Below are positions 20,610-29,921 of a stretch of DNA of 64,000 bases, in pieces. The position numbers and the translations under genes were made by a program. A model generated the notes under the pieces. It was not told the DNA's origin. It saw nothing but the letters and a program-made list of their open reading frames with translations, and searched no databases. The DNA is from Candidatus Rokuibacteriota bacterium (lineage in GTDB: Bacteria; Methylomirabilota; Methylomirabilia; Rokubacteriales; CSP1-6), in contig QHSC01000078.1 of the NCBI GenBank assembly GCA_003220345.1, forward strand, positions 62,001 through 126,000, given 5' to 3'. Every line of letters begins with the position of its first letter. Position 1 is the first letter of the stretch.

Positions 20610-22180
20610 CCAAGGTGGGACGCGCGCTCCTGAGCGTGCACGACAAGACGGGCGTGGTCGACTTCGCGAAAGGGCTCTCCGCCCTGGGCATCGAGATCGT
20701 GTCAACGGGCGGGACGGCCAAGCTCCTCCGCGAATCCGGTGTCCCCGTGGTCGACGTGGCCCAGCTGACGGGCTTTCCGGAAATGCTGGACGGTCGCGTC
20801 AAGACCCTCCACCCGAAGGTGCACGGCGGCATCCTCGCGCGCCGCGACGTCCCCGCCCACATGCAGGCCCTCGACGCCCACGGCATTGGCCCCATCGATC
20901 TCGTGGTGGTCGCCCTCTATCCGTTCGAGCAGACGGTGGCCCGGCCCGGCGTGACCCTCGACGAGGCCGTGGAGAACATCGACATCGGCGGTCCCAGCAT
21001 GATCCGGGGCGCGGCCAAGAATTCGGGCGCGGTCGGCGTGATCACGGATCCCTCGCAGTACGCGCCCGTGCTGGACGAGCTCCGGGGCAGCGGCGGGACA
21101 CTGACGGCCGAGACGCGCTCCCGTCTCGCCCTCGAGGCCTTCCGGCGCACCGCGCAGTACGACGCGGCCATCGCGTCGTATCTGGGGAGAATCGCGGCAG
21201 GTCCGCAATCCGGCGGAGACTTCCCCGTCCGGCTTTCCCTCGAGGCCGAGCGCCTCCAGCATCTCCGCTACGGCGAGAATCCCCACCAGGCCGCCGCCTT
21301 CTATCGTCCGGTGGGAACGGCCCTCGGCCTGGGCGCGGCCGAGCAGCTCCACGGCCCGGAGCTCTCGTACAACAATCTCCTCGACTGGTCGGCCGCTCTC
21401 GGCCTCCTCCTCGAGTTCGACGATCCCGCCGCCGTGGTGATCAAGCACACCAATCCCTGCGGCGTTGCCCTGGGCGCGTGCGTGGCCGAGGCCATGAGCC
21501 GCGCCAAGGCCTGCGACCCCGTCTCGATCTATGGCGGCATCGTCGGCGTCAATCGCCGGCTCGACCTGGCGACGGTCAAGGAGCTCTCGGGCATCCTCCT
21601 GGAGATCCTCTTCGCCCCCGACTTCGCCATGGACGCCCTCGAAGAGCTCAGGCGGACCAAGAAGAAGTGCCGCGTCCTGCGCCTGCCCTGTCTCGCCGCC
21701 GACTATCCGGGACGGATGCGCGACGTCCGGAGCGTCCTCGGCGGCCTCCTCGTCCAGGAGGCCGATCTCACGGATCTCGATCCCGCGGCCCTCAAGGTCG
21801 TCTCGCGGCGCGCGCCCACGGAGGCCGAGATGCAGGCTCTCCGCTTCGCGTGGCGCGTGGCCAAGCACGCCAAGTCCAACGCCATCGTGCTGACCACGGC
21901 GGACCAGGTGGTCGGCGTGGGTGCAGGGCAGATGAATCGCGTGGACTCGGCGCGTATCGCCGTGATGCGCGCGCGCGCCAATGGCCTGGAGACCAAGGGC
22001 GCGGTGTGCGCGTCCGATGCCTTCTTTCCGTTCCGCGACGGTCTCGACGTGGTGGCGGAGGCGGGCGCCACCGCGGTGATCCATCCCGGCGGCTCCCTCC
22101 GCGACGAGGAAGTGGTCAAGGCCGCCGACGAGCACGGCCTGGCCATGGTCGTCTGCGGCATCCGGCACTTCAAGCATTGA
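20606..22180 (+). CDS. purH: Bifunctional AICAR transformylase / IMP cyclohydrolase
   Basis: PurH performs the last two steps to IMP. The 524-residue protein has an N-terminal MGS-like IMP cyclohydrolase domain (about 1-190, with [14 protein letters not shown] and [21 protein letters not shown]). The C-terminal transformylase domain carries [12 protein letters not shown] and [15 protein letters not shown] at 20606 overlaps the purN stop. Confidence 0.96.
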   Translation: MTKVGRALLSVHDKTGVVDFAKGLSALGIEIVSTGGTAKLLRESGVPVVDVAQLTGFPEMLDGRVKTLHPKVHGGILARRDVPAHMQALDAHGIGPIDLVVVALYPFEQTVARPGVTLDEAVENIDIGGPSMIRGAAKNSGAVGVITDPSQYAPVLDELRGSGGTLTAETRSRLALEAFRRTAQYDAAIASYLGRIAAGPQSGGDFPVRLSLEAERLQHLRYGENPHQAAAFYRPVGTALGLGAAEQLHGPELSYNNLLDWSAALGLLLEFDDPAAVVIKHTNPCGVALGACVAEAMSRAKACDPVSIYGGIVGVNRRLDLATVKELSGILLEILFAPDFAMDALEELRRTKKKCRVLRLPCLAADYPGRMRDVRSVLGGLLVQEADLTDLDPAALKVVSRRAPTEAEMQALRFAWRVAKHAKSNAIVLTTADQVVGVGAGQMNRVDSARIAVMRARANGLETKGAVCASDAFFPFRDGLDVVAEAGATAVIHPGGSLRDEEVVKAADEHGLAMVVCGIRHFKH

Positions 22181-22194
22181 GCGTCCGGGCGAGC

Positions 22195-23127
22195 ATGCCG
22201 CAGCCGGAGCGGATCTTCACCCTGCGCGAGCTGACGCGCCTCCTCCGGCTCACCCCCAAGCGCGCGGCCCAGCTCAAGCGCCTGGGGCTGCTCCGCGCCG
22301 ACACGGCGGGCTATCGCTTCCGGGACATCGTGGCGGCGCGCGCGGCCGCGTCGTTGCTCGGGGAGGGCGCCACCGTGCGGCAGGTGCGGGCCGCCCTCGA
22401 CGGCGCCAAGCGCCTCGCCCCCGGCGCCGAGTCGCCCCTGGCCGAGCTCCGGCTCCTCGTCCACGACCAGCGCATCGTCGTCGAGCAGGACCGGCTGCGT
22501 CTCGACGCCCGCACCGGTCAGGGCCTCCTCGACTTCGCCACGGGCGACCTCGAGCGCGAGACCCGGGAGTCCCTGGCCATGGGCATGGTCAGGCCGCTCG
22601 TTCCCCCGGCGGACGCGGCGGAGACGTGGTTCTCGCGCGCCTCCGCCTGGGACGGCGATCCCGAGCGCTGGGAAGAGGCCGTGGACGCGTACGAGCGCGT
22701 GGTCGGCATCGATCCCGGCTATGCCGCGGCATGGAACAACCTGGGCCTCCTCCAGCACCGCATGGGGCGGTACGAGAAGGCGGGCGCCTGCTACCGCGCC
22801 GCCCTCGAGGCCGATGAGTCGTGCTGCCAGGCCGCCTTCAACCTGGGCTCGCTGCACGAAGACCTCGACGACGTCACCACGGCCATCGTCTGGTACCGGC
22901 GCGCCCTCGAGATGGAGCCCGACTACGCGGATGCTCACTTCAACCTTGCCGGGGTCCTCGGCAAGGCAGGGCAGCCGGACGCCGCGGCGCTGCACTGGCG
23001 GCGCTATCTGGAGCTGGACCTCGGGTCACCCTGGGCGCAGATCGCGCGCTCGCATCTCGAGGAGCCCACGCCGCCCCCCGACCTTCCGGACGACGACGGC
23101 GACGAGAAGCCGGAGGCGGGGGCATGA
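22195..23127 (+). CDS. MerR-like helix-turn-helix protein with TPR repeats
   Basis: The 310-residue product begins with a MerR-type winged-helix segment ([29 protein letters not shown]...[19 protein letters not shown], about 5-60). A helical linker follows, then three or four tetratricopeptide repeats (about 150-285, e.g. [27 protein letters not shown]), and an acidic tail. This suggests a DNA-binding or scaffolding regulator, but the target is not evident. It sits between purH and purD, 15 bases after purH and with an ATGA overlap to purD. It is therefore expressed with purine genes, and a regulatory link is plausible but unproven. ATG 22195 is the first start after purH; the frame is open far upstream only by chance. 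Confidence 0.8.
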   Translation: MPQPERIFTLRELTRLLRLTPKRAAQLKRLGLLRADTAGYRFRDIVAARAAASLLGEGATVRQVRAALDGAKRLAPGAESPLAELRLLVHDQRIVVEQDRLRLDARTGQGLLDFATGDLERETRESLAMGMVRPLVPPADAAETWFSRASAWDGDPERWEEAVDAYERVVGIDPGYAAAWNNLGLLQHRMGRYEKAGACYRAALEADESCCQAAFNLGSLHEDLDDVTTAIVWYRRALEMEPDYADAHFNLAGVLGKAGQPDAAALHWRRYLELDLGSPWAQIARSHLEEPTPPPDLPDDDGDEKPEAGA

Positions 23128-24398
23128 AGGTGCTCCTGGTGGGCGGCGGTGGCCGCGAGCACGCGCTGGCCTGGAAGCTCGCCCAGAGCCCGCGGCTCAC
23201 GCGCCTCTATGCCGCCCCCGGCAATCCCGGCATCGCGGCCCACGCGGACTGCGTGCCCGTGCGGGACACCGACCTCGACGAGCTCGTCGCGCTGGCCCGG
23301 CGGGAGCGCGTGGAGCTTGCCGTGATCGGGCCCGAGGTTCCCTTGTCCCTCGGTCTTCGTGACCGGTTGAGCGATGCCGGGGTGCCGGTCTTCGGCCCGA
23401 GCCAGTCCGCGGCCCGCCTCGAGAGCTCCAAGGCCTTCGCCAAGGATTTGATGGCCCTCTACGGCATCCCCACCGCCCGCTTTCGCGTTTTCCAGGACGC
23501 GGACGCCGCGAAGCGCTTCTGCCGGGAGCTGGGAGCGCCGCTGGTCATCAAGGCCGACGGCCTCGCCGCGGGCAAGGGCGCCATGGTCTGCGCCACGCTG
23601 CCGGAGGCGGACGCGGCCATACGCCTCTGCCTGGACGAGGACGCGTTCGGCGCCGCCGGGCGCACGGTGGTGGTCGAGGAGTTCATGACGGGGGAGGAGG
23701 CTTCCTTCTTCGTGATCACCGACGGTGCTTCCGCCCTCCCCCTGCCCGCGGCCCAGGACCACAAGGCGATCTTCGACGATGATCGCGGGCCCAACACGGG
23801 CGGCATGGGCGCGTACACGCCCGCTCCCGTCATGGACGAGGCCATGACGGGCCGGGTCATGGAGGAGATCGTCACGCCCACGCTGGCCGCCATGGCGAAG
23901 GAAGGCGCGCCGTACGCGGGCGTGCTCTTCGTCGGGCTCATGATCGGTCCCGACGGCCCGCGTGTCGTGGAGTTCAATTGTCGCTTCGGCGATCCCGAGT
24001 GTCAGGCCATCCTGCCCCGCCTCGACGAGGACATCCTTCCCGTGTTCGAGGCCGTGGCTTCCGGGCGCGGGCTGCCCGCCTCCCTGCGCTGGCGGCGCGA
24101 GGCTTCCGTCTGCGTCGTGCTCGCCTCCCCGGGCTATCCCGGGACCCCACGCGCCGGGCTTCCCATCGAGGGCGTGGAGGCGGCGGCCGCGCTTCCGGGC
24201 GTCAATGTCTTCCATGCCGGCACCGCGCTCCGCGACGGCGCTCTCCTCACCGCGGGCGGGAGAGTCCTGGGCGTGCAGACGCTCGGGGGAGACATCCGGG
24301 CGGCCATCGAGCGGGCCTATGACGCCGTGGGGAGAATCCGGTTCGAGGGAATGCAGTTCCGCCACGACATCGGCAGAAGGGCGCTCGCCCGGTCGTGA
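23124..24398 (+). CDS. purD: Phosphoribosylamine-glycine ligase (GAR synthetase)
   Basis: PurD is the ATP-grasp enzyme joining phosphoribosylamine and glycine. The 424-residue protein begins [20 protein letters not shown]. It contains the ATP-grasp region VVEEFMTGEEASFFVITDG, QDHKAIFDDDRGPNTGGMGAYTPAPV, and the catalytic segment VVEFNCRFGDPECQAILPRL. ATG 23124 overlaps the preceding stop (ATGA). Confidence 0.96.
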   Translation: MKVLLVGGGGREHALAWKLAQSPRLTRLYAAPGNPGIAAHADCVPVRDTDLDELVALARRERVELAVIGPEVPLSLGLRDRLSDAGVPVFGPSQSAARLESSKAFAKDLMALYGIPTARFRVFQDADAAKRFCRELGAPLVIKADGLAAGKGAMVCATLPEADAAIRLCLDEDAFGAAGRTVVVEEFMTGEEASFFVITDGASALPLPAAQDHKAIFDDDRGPNTGGMGAYTPAPVMDEAMTGRVMEEIVTPTLAAMAKEGAPYAGVLFVGLMIGPDGPRVVEFNCRFGDPECQAILPRLDEDILPVFEAVASGRGLPASLRWRREASVCVVLASPGYPGTPRAGLPIEGVEAAAALPGVNVFHAGTALRDGALLTAGGRVLGVQTLGGDIRAAIERAYDAVGRIRFEGMQFRHDIGRRALARS

Positions 24399-24408
24399 GG
24401 ACGGTTCC

Positions 24409-25002
24409 GTGAGGCTGACCGGAGTGATCCAGGCAGGCGGACGCAGCGTGCGGATGGGGGGCGAGCCCAAGGCCCTCCTGGAGGTGGGCGGCCGGCGCAT
24501 CATCGAGCGGGTGGCTCACGTCCTCCGCCAGGTCACCGACGAGCAGCTCCTCGTGACCAACACGCCCGACCGCTACGCCTGGATGGGACTGCCCATGGTC
24601 CCCGACGTGTTTCCCGACGCAGGATCGCTCGGCGGAATCTATTCCGGTCTCAAGGCGGCGGGAGAGGCCGCCTTCACCGTGGCCTGCGACATGCCCTTCC
24701 TGTCGCCCGCGGTTGCCCGCCTCGTGACGTCGCGCGCGCCCGAGGCCGACGTGGTCGTGCCCATCGTCAATGGATTCCACGAGACCCTGCACGCCTGCTA
24801 TGCCCGCGCCTGTCTCGGACCCATCGAGCGGAGGATCGCGGCGGGCCGGCTCAAGATCACGGGCTTCTTCGACGAGGTGCGGGTGCTGGAGATTGCCGAA
24901 GCCGACCTCGCCCCCTTCGGAGACCCCGCGCAGATCTTCATGAACGTCAACACTCCCGACGAGCTCGCCCGGGCGCGGGCCCTGGCCGGCGAGCACGGCT
25001 GA
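24409..25002 (+). CDS. mobA: MobA-like molybdenum cofactor guanylyltransferase (NTP transferase)
   Basis: A 197-residue nucleotidyltransferase of the MobA/GlmU type. It has the signature GVIQAGGRSVRMGGEPKALLEVGGR (about 4-28), VPDVFPDAGSLGGIYSGLKAA, the metal-binding ACDMPF and an NVNTPDEL motif near the end. MobA attaches GMP to molybdopterin. The exact substrate cannot be fixed from sequence, since MocA/MobA relatives overlap. GTG 24409 gives the standard N-terminus. It follows purD closely, and its TGA overlaps the next ATG. Confidence 0.85.
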   Translation: MRLTGVIQAGGRSVRMGGEPKALLEVGGRRIIERVAHVLRQVTDEQLLVTNTPDRYAWMGLPMVPDVFPDAGSLGGIYSGLKAAGEAAFTVACDMPFLSPAVARLVTSRAPEADVVVPIVNGFHETLHACYARACLGPIERRIAAGRLKITGFFDEVRVLEIAEADLAPFGDPAQIFMNVNTPDELARARALAGEHG

Positions 25003-25811
25003 TGGACGAGCAGGCGGGCGGTCTCGGGCTGTCATCCATCCAGGAGATCAACCATCTCCCTCGCGAGATGGCCGAGGCCCTCTACCTCCGCCTGGTGCCC
25101 GAGGATCTACTCGAGCGCTTCCGCATCGATCCGCGCACCTTGACGGGCCCCGAGGGGACACGGCTCGTGCAGATCACCGCGCCGGAGGACAAGCAGTGGG
25201 CGCGCGTCGAGGTGCGCTCGTCGACCCAGGACCGGGACCCCGCGCTCCTGGTGGACGTGGAGACGTCGCCCCTCTCCGTGCCCGAGCTCGCCTTCGTCCA
25301 GATCACCGATCCCGCCGCCGCCCGCTACGGCATCGACCGCGACCTTGACGGGCGTGACACGCTCTTCGGGACGCTGTCGCGCAACGTCGACGAGGAGATG
25401 CGCGCGTTCAAGGACGGGCTGGCGCCCGGGCAGGTCCGCCGGGGGCTCCGCCTGCTCCCGGGCGTGCTCGAGGCCATGGACGGGTTCTGCCGCCTGATCG
25501 GCGCCGAGCTCTACCTCATCGAGCCGCTCTTCTATCACTCGGCCGTGCTGTACGAGCGGCATGGGTGCGGCTATCTCCTCGGCCGCGAGGTCATGGACAG
25601 CCTCCACGCGGAGTTCTCCGAGGGGGGCGGGCTCGCGACGGGGCTCGACGGCTCCACACCGTTCCGCGTGCCGGAAGCGGGTCGCACGGTGCGCGGCCGG
25701 AGCTGGGCGCTCCACGACGGGATCTCGAGAGGCGCCTGGAGCGGTGTGAAGATGTACAAGGCGGTCGGGCTGCGGGCGGACATTAACACTTTTCCAGGTG
25801 GCATATACTGA
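25002..25811 (+). CDS. Conserved-looking hypothetical protein
   Basis: I do not recognise this 269-residue soluble protein. It has no signal peptide or membrane segment and no obvious nucleotide-binding loop. Notable stretches are NHLPREMAEALYLRLVPEDLL near the N-terminus, LVQITAPEDKQWARVEVRSS, a repeated VQITDP/VQITAP motif, EPLFYHSAVLYERHGCGYLLGREVM and a final aromatic/Gly run. Codon use matches its neighbours. TGATG coupling to mobA and closeness to thiI show it is a real gene in the same transcription unit. Confidence 0.7.
   Translation: MDEQAGGLGLSSIQEINHLPREMAEALYLRLVPEDLLERFRIDPRTLTGPEGTRLVQITAPEDKQWARVEVRSSTQDRDPALLVDVETSPLSVPELAFVQITDPAAARYGIDRDLDGRDTLFGTLSRNVDEEMRAFKDGLAPGQVRRGLRLLPGVLEAMDGFCRLIGAELYLIEPLFYHSAVLYERHGCGYLLGREVMDSLHAEFSEGGGLATGLDGSTPFRVPEAGRTVRGRSWALHDGISRGAWSGVKMYKAVGLRADINTFPGGIY
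25783..25809 (+). promoter_or_regulatory. Possible promoter at the end of the hypothetical gene
   Basis: TTAACA (25783-25788) and TATACT (25804-25809) lie in an unusually AT-rich patch, but with only 15 bases between them. The -10-like hexamer ends 6 bases before the GTG of the small basic ORF, so a transcript would start almost at the start codon. The short spacer weakens the call. Confidence 0.35.
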
Positions 25812-25815
25812 GCGG

Positions 25816-25947
25816 GTGAAGCGCAAGAAGCCGCTGCACGCCCAGGTTCGCAAGCCCATGCCGCGCAAGCCGCCCAAGGTGGAGGTGCCGAAGACCATGT
25901 ATCGTCGGCGCCCCAAGCACCCGAAGCCGTCGGCGGGCGAGGCATGA
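25816..25947 (+). CDS. Small highly basic 43-residue protein upstream of thiI
   Basis: A GTG-started frame of 43 codons (VKRKKPLHAQVRKPMPRKPP... ending HPKPSAGEA) fills the gap between the hypothetical gene and thiI. Its TGA overlaps the thiI ATG (ATGA), the coupling pattern of real genes here. Lys, Arg and Pro make up most of the residues, so it is probably disordered and nucleic-acid- or ribosome-associated; that is inference. The family is unknown to me. It has no strong Shine-Dalgarno sequence, but a TATACT hexamer lies 6 bases upstream. Confidence 0.55.
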   Translation: MKRKKPLHAQVRKPMPRKPPKVEVPKTMYRRRPKHPKPSAGEA

Positions 25948-27188
25948 CCCACGCCGAGCTGCACCCCTGCGTCATCGTCCACTATCACGAGATCAGCCTC
26001 AAGCGCGGCAATCGCCCGCTCTTCCTGCGGAGACTCCAGGAGAACATCGCGCGGGCGGTGAGCGATCTCGGCCCCGTCACCGTTGTCCAGCGGCCCGGGC
26101 GTATCGTGCTCGATCTCGAGGGTCACGAGCATGCGGAGGCGGCGCGCGAGCGACTCGACCGGGTGTGCGGCATCGCCAATCTCGCCCTGGCCGTCCGCAC
26201 GGGCTCCTCCACGGAGTCGCTGAAGCGAGCGGTCGACCACGTCATCGGGGTGCGGCCGTTCTCGTCGTTCCGGATCAGCGCGCGGCGCGCCTTCAAGACC
26301 TTCCCGCTCACCTCGGTCGAGATCAACCGCGAGCTGGGCGCGCACGTGCTGAAGGTGAGGCCGCAGGCCCGCGTCGACCTCGAGCACGCCGAGCTCAACG
26401 TCCACGTCGAGGTGCTCCCGCACGAGGCCTTCGTCTACGCGGACCGGCGGCCGGGGGCGGGCGGGCTGCCCGTGGGCTCGGGGGGCACGGTGATGGCGCT
26501 CCTGTCGGGCGGCATCGACTCGCCCGTGGCGGCCTGGCGCATGATGAAGCGCGGGTGCCGTGTCCACTTCGTGCACTTCCACAGCGTGCCGTACCTGCCC
26601 GATACCTCGATCGGCAAGGCCCGCGAGCTCGCGCGACGGCTGACGCAGTGGCAGTACGTCTCGCATCTCTACCTGGTTCCGTTCGGGGAGATTCAACGAG
26701 AAGTCGTGCTGGCCGTCCGGCCCATGGCCCGCGTGGTCGCCTATCGCCGGCTCATGGTCAGGATCGCCGAGGCGCTGGCGCGCCAGACGGGGGCCCTCGC
26801 CCTCGTGACGGGGGAGAGCCTGGGCCAGGTCGCCTCGCAGACGCTCCACAACCTGGCGCGCATCGACGAGGCCGCCACCATGCCGGTGCTGCGGCCCCTG
26901 ATCGGCATGGACAAGATCGAGATCACGGAAGCCGCGCAGCGGCTCGATACGTTCGAGACCTCCATCGAGCCGGATGCCGACTGCTGCACGCTCTTCACCC
27001 CCGCCCATCCGGCCACCCGCCTCGGGCGCGAGGAGATCGAGGCGATGGAAGGGCGGCTCGACACGGGTGCCCTCGTGCGGGCGGGAGTGGAGGGCGCCTC
27101 CCTCGAGACCTTCGACTTCCCGCGGGGAGCGGGGGCCCATGCGCCATCATCCGCACGTCGGGCGCGCCTCGCCCCGCCCCGCCCGTGA
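25944..27188 (+). CDS. thiI: tRNA 4-thiouridine synthetase ThiI
   Basis: ThiI adenylates and thiolates U8 of tRNA and can supply sulfur for thiamin thiazole. The 414-residue protein has an N-terminal ferredoxin-like and THUMP region (about 1-165) and the PP-loop SGGIDSPVAAWRMMKRG starting at Ser188. It also has HFHSVPYLPDTS and ALVTGESLGQVASQTLHNL. It lacks the C-terminal rhodanese domain of the E. coli form, so sulfur must be delivered otherwise. Its stop overlaps the next GTG. Confidence 0.94.
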   Translation: MTHAELHPCVIVHYHEISLKRGNRPLFLRRLQENIARAVSDLGPVTVVQRPGRIVLDLEGHEHAEAARERLDRVCGIANLALAVRTGSSTESLKRAVDHVIGVRPFSSFRISARRAFKTFPLTSVEINRELGAHVLKVRPQARVDLEHAELNVHVEVLPHEAFVYADRRPGAGGLPVGSGGTVMALLSGGIDSPVAAWRMMKRGCRVHFVHFHSVPYLPDTSIGKARELARRLTQWQYVSHLYLVPFGEIQREVVLAVRPMARVVAYRRLMVRIAEALARQTGALALVTGESLGQVASQTLHNLARIDEAATMPVLRPLIGMDKIEITEAAQRLDTFETSIEPDADCCTLFTPAHPATRLGREEIEAMEGRLDTGALVRAGVEGASLETFDFPRGAGAHAPSSARRARLAPPRP

Positions 27189-28567
27189 GCGCGACGCTCC
27201 GCTTCCTCGGCGCCGCGGGCACGGTCACCGGCTCCCGTCATCTTCTCGAGAGCGGCGCGAGCCGGCTCCTCATGGACTGCGGCCTCTTCCAGGGACTCAA
27301 GGAGCTGCGCCTGCGCAACTGGGCGCGGTTTCCCGTGCCCGCGCCGTCCATCCAGGCCGTCCTGCTGAGCCACGCCCACATCGACCACTCGGGCTTCCTG
27401 CCGCGGCTCGGCAAGGAGGGCTTCACGGGGCCCATCTACTGCACGCGCGGCACCGCCGATCTTCTCAAGATCATGCTGCCCGACGCCGCGCACCTCCAGG
27501 AAGAGGAGGCGGAGTTCGCCAATCGCCACCACACGTCCAAGCACGATCCCGCGCTGCCCCTCTTCACGGCGGATGATGCCGCGCGCGTGCTGCGCCTGGT
27601 GCGTCCCGTCGGCTTCAACGGATCGTTCAGTCCGAGCGCGGGAGTGACGGCGCGCTTTCTCAACTCCGGCCACATCGTGGGGGCGGGGCTCATCGAGGTC
27701 AGGATCGACGGGCGCGTCGTGGTGTTCTCGGGCGATCTCGGGCGCTACGGCGTGCCCATCATGCGTGACCCCGATCCCGTGCCCGCGGCCGATGTGCTGC
27801 TCGTGGAGTCTACCTACGGGAACCGCCTGCATCCCGCCGACGATCACCACGACAAGCTGGCCAGCGCCGTGGCGCGCGCGGCGGTGCAGCGGGGCTGGCT
27901 CCTCATCCCCGCCTTCGCGGTGGGGCGCTCGCAGGAGATCCTCTACGATCTCCGCGAGCTGGAAGACGCGGGGCGCATCCCCTCACTGCCCATCTATCTC
28001 GACAGCCCCATGGCCATCCAGGCCACGGCCATCTACGCGGGGCACCCCGAGGAGCACGACGAGGATCTCGCGCGGGTCGAGGCCTCGGGGGCGCGCCCCT
28101 TCGGACCCAAGGGGCTCAGAATCTCGCGGACAGTGGAAGACTCCAAGCGGCTGAACGACACCGACGGGCCCGGCATCATCATCGCGGGAAGCGGCATGGC
28201 CACGGGCGGGCGCATCCTCCACCACTTCCTCCGGCGCTTGCCGGAGCCGCAGACCACCGTGCTCTTCGTGGGCTACCAGGCCGCGGGTACCCGAGGCCGT
28301 CTCCTCAAGGACGGCGCGCGCGCGCTCAAGATGTTCGGCCAGGACGTGCCCGTGCGCGCGACCATCATGGTCAGCGACTCCTACTCCGCGCACGCCGACC
28401 AGGCCGAGATCATGCGCTGGCTCGGCGGCTTCACCCAGCCCCCGGGCGCGACCTATATCGTGCACGGCGAGCCCGACGCCGCCTCGGCTCTGCAGGCCCT
28501 CATCGCGGCCCGGCCCGGGTGGCGCGTCGAGGTCGCCCGGGACGGCCAGCTCGTCAGCCTTGGCTGA
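27185..28567 (+). CDS. Metallo-beta-lactamase/beta-CASP hydrolase (RNA-nuclease-like)
   Basis: The 460-residue protein has an MBL fold with LLSHAHIDHSGFLPRL (zinc motif) and the FSGDLGRYG strand. A beta-CASP insertion and an RMMBL-like C-terminus (VSDSYSAHADQAEIMRWLGGF, IVHGEPDAASALQ) follow. This is the CPSF-73/archaeal-type architecture without a KH domain. Such bacterial proteins are predicted RNA endo- or exonucleases. GTG 27185 is chosen because it overlaps the thiI stop and gives LRFLGAAGTVTGSRHLLE, the usual N-terminus; the longer upstream frame is a shadow of thiI. Confidence 0.88.
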   Translation: MSATLRFLGAAGTVTGSRHLLESGASRLLMDCGLFQGLKELRLRNWARFPVPAPSIQAVLLSHAHIDHSGFLPRLGKEGFTGPIYCTRGTADLLKIMLPDAAHLQEEEAEFANRHHTSKHDPALPLFTADDAARVLRLVRPVGFNGSFSPSAGVTARFLNSGHIVGAGLIEVRIDGRVVVFSGDLGRYGVPIMRDPDPVPAADVLLVESTYGNRLHPADDHHDKLASAVARAAVQRGWLLIPAFAVGRSQEILYDLRELEDAGRIPSLPIYLDSPMAIQATAIYAGHPEEHDEDLARVEASGARPFGPKGLRISRTVEDSKRLNDTDGPGIIIAGSGMATGGRILHHFLRRLPEPQTTVLFVGYQAAGTRGRLLKDGARALKMFGQDVPVRATIMVSDSYSAHADQAEIMRWLGGFTQPPGATYIVHGEPDAASALQALIAARPGWRVEVARDGQLVSLG

Positions 28568-29921
28568 GCCTGCCGGCTACCGCGTCTTCCGAGCTCTCGC
28601 GCGCTTCCTGGTCGCCGTGTTCTACCGGCGCGTCGAGGTGGCGGGGCTCGAGCGCCTGCCCCTCTCGGGGCCGCTCGTGGTCGCCGCCAACCACAACCAG
28701 GGCCTGATGGACGGGATCCTCCTGGTGGCCGCCCTGCCGCGACGCCTCCGTCCCGTGGCCAAGGCGCCGCTCTTCCGCCACCCGATCATCGGCCCGCTCA
28801 CGCGGCTATCCGGGGCCATTCCGGTTCACCGACGCCAGGACGAGCGGAGCGGCGCGATCGACAACGAGGCCATGTTCAGCGCGGCGGAGCGCGCCCTCGC
28901 CATGGGAGACGCGATCCTGATCTTTCCCGAGGGCGTGAGCCAGCCCGAGCCCGCGCTGATGCCGCTGCGCACGGGCACGGCGCGGCTCCTCCTGGGCGCC
29001 GCGCGCGATTCCGGACCCGCCGCGACCCTGCTCCCCGTCGGGCTCATGTTCCGCGAGCCGGGCACCTTCCGGGCTGGGTCGGCGCTGGTCCTGGTGGGAG
29101 AGCCCGTGCCGACGGCGGACCTGGCCGCGCTGCCGACGAGAGGGGCCGACGTGGCGGTGCGGCGGCTGACCGAGCGGCTCGGAGAGGCTCTCCAGCGGCT
29201 CATCGTCGAGGCGCATGATCGCCGCATCCTGGATCTCGTCCACGCGGCCGAGTCCATCTGGCGCGAAGAGATGCCGGAGGCCGCGCGCGAGCCGAAGGAT
29301 CGCGCGGCGTGGCGGCAGCGGGCCGCGCGCGCCTATCATTACCTCGCCGCCGTCGAGCCCATCCGCGTGGCCGCCCTGCGCTCGAGCGTCGAGCGCCACG
29401 TCGAGGATCTCGAGCGCGCCGGTCTCACCGACCGCGACCTCTCGCGCGGGTACCGGGCGGGTCCCGTGGTGCGCTACGCCTTCCGCGAAGGGAGCGCGCT
29501 GCTCCTGGGGCTGCCCCTGGCCCTCTGGGGCGTGATCATCCATCTCCTGCCGTACAAGCTGACCGCGCTCGCCGTCCGCGCGCTCCGGCCCGAGGAAGAC
29601 GTGCTCGCCACCTACAAGGTCATGGCGGGGCTCGTGCTCTATCCCGCCGCCTGGGCTCTGGAGGCCTGGGCGGCCTGGCGCCTGGGCGGATCCTCACTCG
29701 TCGCCGTTTTCCTCCTCTCGCTCCTGCCCGCGGGCTTCTTCGCGCTCGCCTGGACGGAGCGCCTCGAGCGGATGCGGCGCGAGGCCCGCGGGCTCCTCGC
29801 CGTGCTCGTCGACCGTGATCTCCGCGGCCACTTGCTGGCGCGGCGACAGGCGATCATGGAGGAGTTCCAGGAACTCCTGCGCCGGGTGCCGGAGCCCGTG
29901 CTGGACGGGAGCGCCTCATGA
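28560..29921 (+). CDS. PlsC-like acyltransferase with C-terminal membrane segments
   Basis: The 453-residue protein carries the acyltransferase motifs ANHNQGLMDG (an HX5D form as in GPAT/Gat1-type enzymes), the FPEGVSQ motif and a following LLPVGL strand. It therefore probably acylates glycerol phosphate, lysophosphatidate or a related lipid at the inner membrane. Two hydrophobic stretches (about 315-335 and 350-400) suggest membrane anchoring in the C-terminal half. The TTG start overlaps the previous gene by 8 bases and gives a normal N-terminal length; no better start is near. Confidence 0.82.
   Translation: MAEPAGYRVFRALARFLVAVFYRRVEVAGLERLPLSGPLVVAANHNQGLMDGILLVAALPRRLRPVAKAPLFRHPIIGPLTRLSGAIPVHRRQDERSGAIDNEAMFSAAERALAMGDAILIFPEGVSQPEPALMPLRTGTARLLLGAARDSGPAATLLPVGLMFREPGTFRAGSALVLVGEPVPTADLAALPTRGADVAVRRLTERLGEALQRLIVEAHDRRILDLVHAAESIWREEMPEAAREPKDRAAWRQRAARAYHYLAAVEPIRVAALRSSVERHVEDLERAGLTDRDLSRGYRAGPVVRYAFREGSALLLGLPLALWGVIIHLLPYKLTALAVRALRPEEDVLATYKVMAGLVLYPAAWALEAWAAWRLGGSSLVAVFLLSLLPAGFFALAWTERLERMRREARGLLAVLVDRDLRGHLLARRQAIMEEFQELLRRVPEPVLDGSAS

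Noticed and set aside
20275-22194. A long plus-strand extension of the MerR/TPR frame upstream through purH.
   Set aside because: The residues before 22195 are Arg/Pro/Gly-rich shadow sequence of purN and purH; the protein fold begins at the ATG.
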